DNA of 64,000 nucleotides, from assembly GCA_944472155.2 (NCBI GenBank), contig OX235272.1, positions 84,946,020 through 85,010,019 on the forward strand, read 5' to 3'. This DNA is from Trichobilharzia szidati. Taxonomy: Eukaryota; Platyhelminthes; Trematoda; Strigeidida; Schistosomatidae. Shown here one piece after another: positions 55,288 through 64,000 of the stretch; the stretch's first letter is position 1; each line of letters begins with the position of its first letter. Under the pieces are notes generated by a model, which was given only the letters and a program-made list of their open reading frames with translations, was not told where the DNA came from and ran no database searches. The position numbers and the translations under genes were made by a program.

Positions 55288-56070
55288 TTAATACATATTA
55301 TGTAGTTGGCCATGACGAAGAAAGGAGTGTACAAATTTCATTTGAACACACAGATTTGGCTTGTTCAGATGAATTCCGATTGCATCTGCTGTATGTAAAA
55401 GTCGTACTCGTAGACCATGCGGTGAGAAGTTTGGTGATATACGATAAATAACTTTAAAAGCTTTGTTAGAGTCAATCTGATGTCCAGTATTGACGAGATA
55501 GACCAGCATTGAGCTGCTTATAGCTTTATTCGGACCTTTACCAAACCAAGATAGGAGGTGTTCAGGGGTTCGACGATGAACTGGCCTGATCGTACGCCCT
55601 ATGTAACTAACTCCCCCATGAGCAGTTAAACTGGTAAAAATGCACATGGAGGAGGTGAAACAGGGCAGTCCGTCTTTATTTCTTGAACTAAGTATTGGTC
55701 GGCTATTGAATACACAGCATAACTTAGCCGCATAGAAAGTCTTTTTGAAGGCCCTTCTCAGACATTGTGATAAGATCTCACTATTGACATCACCCGTGAA
55801 TTGTAACCTTAGGAAGACTGACTTTTGGGGACAGTCGGCAACTTCTACTTTTTACTTTCTGAGTTCATGTGTTTGTTCACGAATTTAGTTGGATATCCGT
55901 TTCTACTTAGTAGATCGCGAATATTACCGAGTTCTTCGTTCAGTGTCTCATTTGAACAGATAACTCTAGCCCAATGAGCCAGACATCTAACCAGATTACG
56001 TTTGTATTGTAAAGGTACGAAGCTCAGGTAGTGAGTATATTGTCCAGGGGAAGTAGGTTTTCTATACAAG
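55288..56070 (-). pseudogene. Penelope-like element, linker and GIY-YIG remnant
   Basis: The minus-strand frame 55845-56069 has MYRKPTSPGQYTHYLSFVPL, YKRNLVRCLAHWARVIC and NGYPTKFVNKHM, the segment after the RT. The frame 55288-55647 has HGGVSYIGRTIRPVHRRTPE (GIY-YIG with a conserved YIGRT), SSMLVYLVNTGHQIDSNKAF and KVIYRISPN, then NLCVQMK. A frameshift with stops lies between. The nuclease active-site Tyr and Arg appear intact, but the element is otherwise broken. Confidence 0.75.
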
Positions 56071-56679
56071 TTGCTAACAGCCTAAATAATGACCTAAGTT
56101 GTTATAAATGCAAAAATATGTAACGAACTTAAGAAAGTATTCCGACTCAAACGGCATAATTGTGGAACAAGAGATATGAATGCAAGATAGTTAATAATCT
56201 AACAATCAGAGTTTATTTGTACATAATGGGATGGAAATTTCAAGAGGAGAGGTTATGAGTGGATAGAAATGACAAGTAAAAGGCGAAATTATTATGCAAA
56301 CAAGAAATTAAGTAAATCGAAAGATTGGTAATGAGTTTAGATTTGATAGTCATAATTAAAAATATATTGTGAAGCACCGAAAATACAGAAATAGAGGAGA
56401 GAAGTCTAGTTACAAGAGTAGTGAGGGATTAATCACACTCCCTTTCTGTATGCAGAGAATTCGTCGAAATCTTCTAATGGAGATGATTTCTTTGAAGCGA
56501 AGTAGCCTTACCTACAAAGTGGAATAAGCATCAATAAGAATCCTAAAAAATAATTGAAGGAGGCATTGTGAAGGACATTACTCACCGCTAGATTGATTCC
56601 TCTTTGTAACACAAGATGTTTTCTAATACAGTCCAAAGTAGATAAGTATCCTGTATATCTCGACTCCAACAGTATTTAC

Positions 56680-56875
56680 TAATTCACCTGCACTTGTGGT
56701 AGCAAGTACATAGGAAGGAATGAGAGGAGAACATCTACTAGATTTTCTGAGTACATCTCCAAGAACATGCGCATGGGAAGTAAGGAAGTGTTTGCAGCTA
56801 CAGTTGCTAAGCATCTGAATGACGCAGGGAATACATCCACTGTCAAAGGCAAGTAACCATCCTCTTACTGCACTT
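56680..56875 (+). pseudogene. Penelope-like element, GIY-YIG fragment
   Basis: A plus-strand frame gives FTCTCGSKYIGRNERRTSTR, FSEYISKNMRMGSKEVFAAT and VAKHLNDAGN. These are the GIY-YIG (here CGSKYIGRN) and H-L-N-D-A-G blocks of PLEs, close in form to the element at 47341. It ends at 56850-56875, where a piece of the second hammerhead-like repeat family follows. Confidence 0.7.
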
Positions 56876-56924
56876 GGTAGACCCCGCTGGTTACGACTTC
56901 TCACTAGAACCCCAGGTAACTTCT

Positions 56925-57150
56925 TGTATAGAACCAGTCGCTAGTGATCATCAGATTGATTAACAAGTGTTGGTTTGCATGGATCTGATTAGGTCCTCGG
57001 CTCGAACCCCGGTGGGTGCTTACTACTGAAGAGTCCCAAACCGCTGTCCAGTACTCCCAGGTTTTCCAGTGTTTCTCTAACTGAAGTCATCTCAAGATCA
57101 ATTCTGTAGCCAATCAAATCCCTACAAACCAATACTTGATAATTCAGATG
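56925..57150 (+). repeat. Second hammerhead-like family, two joined fragments
   Basis: A minus-strand junction fragment at 56930-56995 (ATCAATCTGATGATCACTAG read on minus, preceded by the 3' end CAAACCAACACTTGTTAA) is followed on the plus strand by CGGCTCGAACCCCGG (B box, 56998-57012), ACTACTGAAGAGTCCCAAA, then CGCTGTCCAGTACTCCC (57046-57062). About 14 bases including GAAA are deleted between stem II and stem III, so there is no ribozyme core. The unit ends CCCTACAAACCAATACTTGA (57120-57139). Confidence 0.55.
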
Positions 57151-58324
57151 TTGTCTCTGACTGTGTTTGTGTTTATTGCAACACTTGGAGCGATATCAAA
57201 AGAATTCCTCATCCAGTTAGATTTTTATCACTATTCAAATAAAACTGTTACAGCTGTTTTGTGCATAAATGGTAAAGAAATATTAGTAACGAGAATATGA
57301 TGAGTCAATAATCATTTCTGAAGCGATTGACTTTTGGCGATTTGTTCATTCCCATTCAAGAGACCACTAGATATAGTGAAGTGACTGAAAGTTTCAAAAT
57401 ATCTCTGCATTTAACGATATAATTCAAACAATTGAAAGTTTTGTTTCAGTAAACATTTGAATCACAATGTATTCATGTAACGTCAGTAGCCAAGAGAATT
57501 GGTCACGGAATTATTTATTGAAATTCGATACACAGATCTCGTCGAAATACGTCTACCATGTAGTAGAATCGCAGTTTGCATATATCTTCAATTTTGTTCT
57601 GCTCTGTCTTCCTTTCATGTTACTCATATTATTTCTTAAGCACTATTTATTAAATCAACCTCTCCGTCATTCGATGTTCTTGACGCGGATATACAGTTTT
57701 ATATCTTCATCTATGTACTACTTATAAATCTTGTCAGCAACACCCGTAACATTAATATAGTGAGTAAATAAATGCAAATAATGAACCATATTTTTTGTGA
57801 GGCTTCATCTTATTGATCACTGTGGTCATCAGAAATACTCAGTGTGGTTTCTCATGCTAACCAACTTCGTAGAACCAGGAGAATCCTATTTCAATGTATT
57901 GCGTCTCCATGATAATCTATGTGATAATTCTGCACTTTATGAAGCATCATTTCCTACTGAGAAACTTTCAACTGACAATCAACAGTTCCGACGGTTCAGT
58001 GTTAACTAAGCTTCCATATGAGTTACTGAAATAAATGATTTTCATGTAGTGGGCTGGTAGTGATCTTGACACTTCCATCACTTTGGTGTCCCCATACTTT
58101 CTGAGATGGGTGTTCAACTTGTGAAGCTTAATTCTCCTACTACACATCGCCTTCAACGCTAACCTCCAAGTGAAGTGGAGCTTTCTGAGATCCTAAATTA
58201 GATTGAATTACGGTGTTTGATGGCCCTGGCTGAAATCCTTAGGAATAGATGCATTCAGCACACAAACTCAGTCGCTTAAATACATTCTAAGATAAAAATT
58301 ACTTTGGTGTATTGTTCACATCTG

Positions 58325-58556
58325 CGCGTCGGTGGTATAGCGGTTAGGACGCTCACCAACCATGCCCATGGTCCGGAGTTTGATTCCCGGCCACCGACGC
58401 ACTCCTTCACCTCGCTGAGCCAGAAATAATGCTGGTAAAGTGGAAAGGTTGGGCATGAGGCTAGCAACCCCATCCTGTAAAATAAACACAGCTACAGAAA
58501 CTTCAAGCCACTAGCTTGAAGCCCTATGTTCCACTGGGGAACGTGTAGGAAAAAAA
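58325..58556 (+). mobile_element. tRNA-derived SINE
   Basis: The head GCGTCGGTGGTATAGCGGTT has A box TGGTATAGCGG and B box AGTTTGATTCC, with one change from consensus. The body and tail GAAGCCCTATGTTCCACTGG with an A run at 58550-58556 are as at 42579. A weak target duplication is visible (TTGTTCACATC upstream, TTGTTTGCATC downstream). Confidence 0.85.
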
Positions 58557-58849
58557 TTGTTTGCATCATCAGAGTATTTCAAAACAGTGGTGAATGATCA
58601 TAATTGTAACCAGGGGTGAAGACTGGTAAGTTTAGACTAAGTTTACGTAATACCAAAAACTTCCGGTGAAAATTTATATGTTAACTGAATAGAATGGAGA
58701 CAAATACCAAAATAAGTTATGTTGTAGGTGAAAGGAGCAAACAAAAGGTTAGTTAGGGAAGTGATATCTTACGAAAAATGCACCAAAGAGTAATATTGAT
58801 AAAAGTTGAACTTCGAACTTTACCAAAAGTAGAAGAAACGGATGGAGAA

Positions 58850-59390
58850 GTTTCTTCTAAGTACAAAGCTCAGGATTTTCCATCTAAACTACTAATTCCT
58901 CAGCAATGCAAAGTATGCGGAAGCGTGCCGTTTTCGGGAGGCTTCCTTTTACTTTGTAGATAATTTTGAGTAAACTCTCCTTGAATGTTGAGTGACCAGT
59001 ACTGAATACATGTCACATTATCCCACTCCTTGATGATCCACTGTTACGTTTCTGTAGCCAGACAGGATAATGATTTTTTGACTCTTTTAGATAAAAAATG
59101 CATCAAACGACCTATATATCTCGCTCCACAGGAGCAAGTGAACTGGCAGATACACATAGAAGTGGTCAAATGCGACAGTTTAGAGCTATTGAAGAACACT
59201 GGACAGCAAGAGAATGCCAAGCATAATGTAGAAGCGAAGAATGTTCTTTTCACCTTTAGAGTGTCAGCCAGAAGGTCGCCTCTGAACGCCACATTCACTC
59301 ATAGCATCTTCTTCGCCACACTGATGTGGTTTTATTTGTGTGTTTTGATTTTCATGTGTTTGTCTATGAATCGTAGAGGGTAGTCATTTT
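58850..59390 (-). pseudogene. Penelope-like element, GIY-YIG remnant
   Basis: On the minus strand 59360-59390 gives a D-Y-P-L-R-F-I-D-K-H-M-like run. The frame 59044-59298 has SMCICQFTCSCGARYIGRLM (GIY-YIG) and LSKRVKKSLSC. Nearer 58930-59030 comes the FKIIYKVK-like end with LCIAEEL. Several frameshifts are present. Confidence 0.65.
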
Positions 59391-59399
59391 CAAAATTAG

Positions 59400-59995
59400 T
59401 GTCTTTCTCACAAAATAGATCTCTCCATCTACTGATCCAGGATTGTAGATTCTCTCTAAAGATAAAGGCAACAATAGAAACATTCAACTGAGCTACAAAT
59501 CTTCATTATTTCCATAACTTATTCAACCATAATGCGTTAAATCTTATATTGTACAATGCAACAAAGTGACGTTTAATCTTGAACTGTGTTATGGATTCAT
59601 ACTGAAATCTGAGTTGATTACGAGTTTTCCAAAGTTTTCCAAATGAATCCATTACTCCTAATGTTCCAAAAACTGTTAAAACACGTGTTTCCAGGCAACG
59701 GAAAATCAGAATTAATCTGTAAGTTATGACAGGAAACTCGTATTGGTAACAAAGACAAGGAAGAAACATTCGTAAAGGATCATTCAACAGCTATATAACT
59801 TAGCACTCAGTTACATGTTACATGTCAAATATGACAATAAAAATTAAAGATAATATGTCATAATTGACAACAACAGATGCCTTATATTTTAAAAAGATGA
59901 CAAGAGCAGTGAAAGTATGTAGGATGGCACTTCTGATCTACTTTTAACTTGATGAAAACAGTCATTCAGCCGAACCAGAGTGATAACATTATGCA
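59400..59995. other. No recognised feature
   Basis: This is AT-rich sequence between a PLE remnant and RTE fragments, with no motif I can name. Confidence 0.4.
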
Positions 59996-60315
59996 AAAGA
60001 CCTACAAATTATGTAGGAAGAAATTTGAATGAGGTCACTAGCTTCACTCATCTACTAAACATTATTTCAGCTAGAGGCGGAACGGATGAGAATGTCGAAG
60101 TCAGAATCGGAAAGACAAGGCAGACCTTCATCACTCCGTAACCAGTCTGGAAATCTTCTACACTCAGATTAAGGAACAACATTCGGATTTTCAACATCAA
60201 GTTTAAGTCATCTTTTTTTATTAAGAGTTGGAAACCTGACGAACGTGTCACCGAAGACATTTCCAACGAGTTGCTGTCATTTATCAACAGCTGCAACATC
60301 TGGGTGCCTGCTTAA
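59995..60315 (+). pseudogene. RTE-clade LINE fragment
   Basis: Plus-strand pieces such as EVTSFTHLL then ISARGGTDENVEVRIGK (60030-60115), TFITP, and VTEDISNELLSFINSCNI (60248-60300) match in order the C-terminal region at 8965-9240. Frameshifts are dense and the piece ends at about 60315. Confidence 0.55.
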
Positions 60316-60599
60316 ATCACTGGAACATTTAAATTGCCATCTGACATAATACATAAAACACAAAATAATTGAGCAAAGAATATCCTTTTTGATAAATTCC
60401 TCTTCTGGCTCTACAATTATATATGCATGTTTATATACATAGAATATTCTAGAATAGTAGTCATTAACAATATTAGTGTTTTTTTAATTAGTATCGATTT
60501 ATGAAGTCAGATCAATGGGATTACAGTTCATTAAAGATGCTTAAATTATATTAATAATAATAATAAGGATATAGTAGCAAATAGAATGAACATAACTAA

Positions 60600-61270
60600 T
60601 GCCAACCACGATCAACACCAACAAGCCCCAATCACCACCAACTGGAGAAATTTGAAGGAGGTCACCCACTCACCTATGTAGACAGAATTGTTTTAACTAT
60701 AGGCCACATGGATAAGGATATCAAAGGCATGATAGAAAAGGCTACACATGCATCCAGTACTTTGGAATCAGTGTGAAAATCTGATGAACTCAGCAAAACG
60801 AGCAAGATTCGGATTTCCAACTATAGTGTCAATCCAGTTATTTTATCTGGTTTAGAGACTTGACGCATCTGTCACCAAAAGTATTTCAAACAGGATTTAA
60901 ACTTTTATCAACAGCTGCCTTCAAGGGCTTGATACTGGTGATCATATGGCCAGGAGGGTTTATCAACAAGGAACGGAGCTACCAAGAGCCTATCGACCAA
61001 AGAATATGCCTAAGAAAAAGGAGATAAATTAGAAACATGCTGAAGAGAATATTGAGTGACATCATAAAACAGGTAGGGCGTCTTGTGAAACTTGAGTGGG
61101 AAATGGTGAGCTAGGCTGTAGTCTGAGGGTGATGTGGAGGAGACCGCGTGAGGAGGAGCTTATTGTCACTTGTGCAGTCAACTATAATTAACTGAAGAGA
61201 ACGGGATTTAATGGAGATGAAACATTCAATTCCTATGTTCTATTTGGAGCGTAAGGGAATAATAATTCAC
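60600..61270 (+). pseudogene. RTE-clade LINE 3' fragment
   Basis: The order is the same as in the other RTE copies: TNWRNLKEVTHSPM (about 60640-60680), FINSCLQGL (60908-60935), then decayed RRPREEELI (61140-61165) and a terminal TTCCTATGTTCTATTTGGAG, GGAATAATAATT (61225-61265). It is a second, overlapping copy next to the one at 59995-60315. Confidence 0.6.
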
Positions 61271-61369
61271 TGTCTTCATGGACACTGTAAGACTCCACTG
61301 TTACTCTCGCAAATTGGATGAAAATAGTTAGGGAAACCAAAATGACAAATTACCGAAACCAAATATTGT

Positions 61370-64000
61370 AATTAAATGGATATCCACCAAGGTGAAATAT
61401 CTTTTATGCAATAAGGCTGGATCTCCAGCTGAAAAGATTGTCACTACTAAATTAGTCTGGTTGTAACCCGACTTTTTTCATCTAATCAGTCTAGTAGACC
61501 AGAAAATACACTGACAAACAAGAATTCATCTCTTCATCAATAAAACAGTATATTTGTGGACTTCACTACTGTTCAGGTGGGGTGTTTTATTTACTGCCAA
61601 ATCTAAGGGGTGTTTGTTTCAGTTCTGTTCGTTCCGATAGTGGTATTCACTGAATTCATCGTCAATAGCCCTCTGTGCCTAAGTGTCACTATTGTCATAT
61701 CTAAGACAGTTGTGCTAATATATCCCTGCATTGAGACAATAAACAACACATACTGAATGCACAAATGATGTATCACTGTTTCACAAGACTATCTGCATCA
61801 GTCTTATTCGTGAAGTATGCAGCTGACCGAATCTTAGCTGAAAAAAATTTAAAAAAGGTTCAACAAATATTCTGTGCAAAATGATTTAACGATAGCGACA
61901 AATGCATACAGACAGCCTCTACTGACTATCGATTTAAATATACAAAGCTGGCATCCGATTGGTCGACAATGCCCTTGATTCGACCTGAATTTAGGACACT
62001 GTCTGGATTCATTTCATTACGTAAATCCTTCATATTCTGATTATGAAAAAAAACATCAATCTGAATAAACAAAACTCAATTTTCAATTCAGATTGAGATA
62101 TGATTTTCTCGAGTTGAATGTTGAAGTTATAGTTGAGTGTTTGTGAATTTATCTAATTCACCCACCATATCAGTCCATTATTGTAAATTTTCAGTGTAGT
62201 GGAAGTTGTGTGAAGCAATAGATGAGGTCTGTTGGTGAGTATGAGGGTGGGGAGACACCTCATGTTCTCCAAGTTTTGCTATTCACAGAATGTAATTATC
62301 CGCCTAAATGTCTGGAAGTGTCTTTCTTCTCCTACATTCACTTTCAGTTTTATACTGACGACTGTGTTCAATTTACTGATTGTCTCTTCTCTGGTGAATG
62401 GTTCGCATCTTGATTGTTGAGTTCCATTTACTTTGTTTCATTGTGTGGATGTGAAATCCTCAGTCACAGCATTTTCCTCCAAATTGGTGTGGAATCATTT
62501 ATCAGATAAGACAACTGATTGGTTGTCTTTTCTAACGATTTGTTGTGGGATTATTCGGCACAACTCGTGAGTAGGAGGAATACGTATTCTGGAGTGGAAG
62601 CTCTCCATCTAGAAAATTTTGCCCACTTTCGGTCACACAGGACTGTACTGCTGTCGAAAGCGTTTGAAATCATAGAGAGGAATGGAGCTTGGAGTGAGGA
62701 AGGAAATAGTTGAGTGTCTGTCTGTCTCTGGATGGAGACTAACAGTGAATAACAGAACGGACAATTATTGCGATTCGTGACTTATGACCTGAATGTGGTT
62801 GCTTCACATCGAAGGACGGTGATCCTGTCCACAGCCAAATGCGGTATACATCTATTCAAAAAGTAAAGCATTATCCTACTGTTCATGCAGCGTATTGAGT
62901 TTCACTCTCATTTAGAACACTGCAAACCAATGAAATGCTTGTGTCTCCTTCTCGAGAGTCCTAGATGGTACCCAAGTCTATTCTGAAGTCTACTGAAGCC
63001 AGTGTCTAAGTATTAACGTGAAAATAAATCCAAACTCATTGGTTATGCACTGTCACTTGAAACTCATATGTGAGCAGATGAAGATCATGTCAGTTGAACA
63101 AAATAAAAAACAAGATGTCATAAATATCAGTAAATAACGCTGAGTTATGTTAACTGTTTCTTGGTTTTCGAAGACTCCACAGTCGATGAATAGTATCACC
63201 AACTCGATCAATGTAAGTCTTGCAGACTGTTAAATCGATTACTCTCAGCAAGCTGGCTTTCTTTAGCTCAGTAAGTGAAATAACTAAGGGAAATAATTTC
63301 TCCACATTCCAATGAATATCTTTACTTAGTCTCTGTGATTCTCCCTATTCTATCAATTAATCAACATAAAATGGCTTCCAGGCACTCCAACAACCAAAAA
63401 ATAATCATATGAAATTCTCTCCTACATGTCGTGTGATTCAAGTTATCTACATTACTTCTTTGATTTCAATGAATCTCTTTAGAAATATCTTCGAAACATG
63501 TGACATGTCGGAAATCTACATTGAAACAAACTGACAAGCAAGCATAAAATTAAAGTTAGATGAAGCAAATCTTCACCATAACTCATTAACGATAATGAAA
63601 TTCATACGATGCAGAAGGAAAATCAACCATGGAATTTGAATTGTCATAAGTGTAGGTAGTAATTAATGATAATTTCCATCGGAAAACATTAATTCTAACC
63701 ATCTGATATTTACGATTATCTAACTTCCAGTGAATGACACCGCGTATCAGTGAAGTGCGTATTTCTCTGTCTCCTGAGATGAAATATTTCACCACAACAC
63801 CTACGTTGTCCCATGCCTGTATATCTCAACTAATAGATCTCTATGGAAATGTGGACTGTCAAGGAGTTTTATTACAACATGCAGAATTATAGGCGTTCAA
63901 GCCAACTCTGAAGTTGATATATAAACTGTGATTTAATTGAGTTGAGATAACGAAAAGAAATGCTATTGGGTCTGTGGTTTCGTTGCTCAACACTGATTCT
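61370..64000. repeat. Third copy of the arm repeat, internally shortened
   Basis: 61560-62715 matches 270-1457 in the plus direction, and 62720-64000 matches about 6330-7640 of the left arm (49013-50290 of the right arm, reversed). The 4.9 kb that separates these two blocks in the left arm is absent. The repeat runs off the window at GTTGCTCAACACTGATTCT, which matches the reverse complement of 49003-49021. A decayed PLE RT piece at 61370-61480 corresponds to 100-200. This copy shows that the 1460-6330 segment is either an insertion in the other two copies or a deletion here. Confidence 0.8.

Noticed and set aside
57467..57727. 86-codon frame with a hydrophobic segment
   Set aside because: It has no homology, promoter or splice context, and hydrophobic frames are frequent in sequence this AT-rich.

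Overview
The window is eukaryotic DNA that I read as blood-fluke (Schistosoma) genome. The reasons are: hammerhead-ribozyme (Sm-alpha type) repeats; many RTE (SR2-like), CR1/Jockey-like, Penelope-like and Gypsy-like retroelements of platyhelminth type; a Gag zinc knuckle with the CHHC spacing of the CsRn1 clade; and a protein gene whose first introns are only 28-30 nt, a known schistosome habit. I cannot name the species from sequence alone. Most of the window is retroelement debris; only two host genes are convincing.

Layout. 1-300: reverse-transcriptase piece of a Penelope-like element (PLE). 632-7861: left arm of a very large, diverged inverted repeat holding solo-LTR-like repeats, a tRNA-derived SINE and a hammerhead repeat. 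7862-8358: assembly gap (497 N). 8540-9610: decayed RTE LINE. 9670-18274 (minus): the WD40 gene UTP18, seven recognisable exons, with introns full of hammerhead repeats, LINE 3' ends and PLE debris; its last exons are not found and would fall toward the gap. 18400-23220: decayed LINE and Gypsy-integrase pieces. 23240-26460 (minus): an almost complete but broken CR1-like LINE. 26515-28295: RTE 3' end and PLE remnant. 28518-29497: TATA box and intronless four-unit polyubiquitin gene. 29498-37300: mostly unrecognised, with a GC-rich repeat and two broken RTE copies. 37690-46180: PLE, SINEs, two LINE 3' ends and, at 39178-42155, a Gypsy-type element whose two near-identical LTRs point in opposite directions. 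47341-48369: PLE with RT and GIY-YIG endonuclease. 48425-53878: right arm of the large inverted repeat. 54575-61270: hammerhead element, PLE, SINE and RTE fragments. 61370-64000: a third, internally shortened copy of the arm repeat.

How it fits together. UTP18 (nucleolar small-subunit processome) and polyubiquitin are housekeeping genes in a repeat-rich setting and show no functional link. The non-autonomous repeats appear to depend on the autonomous ones: the tRNA-type SINE ends in the same roughly 25-bp tail as the RTE LINE, which suggests borrowing of its reverse transcriptase. Hammerhead-like modules occur in at least two repeat families, and one of these shows a monomer-to-monomer junction at several loci.

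Limits: all family calls come from reading motifs by eye; identity estimates are rough and no database search was run.
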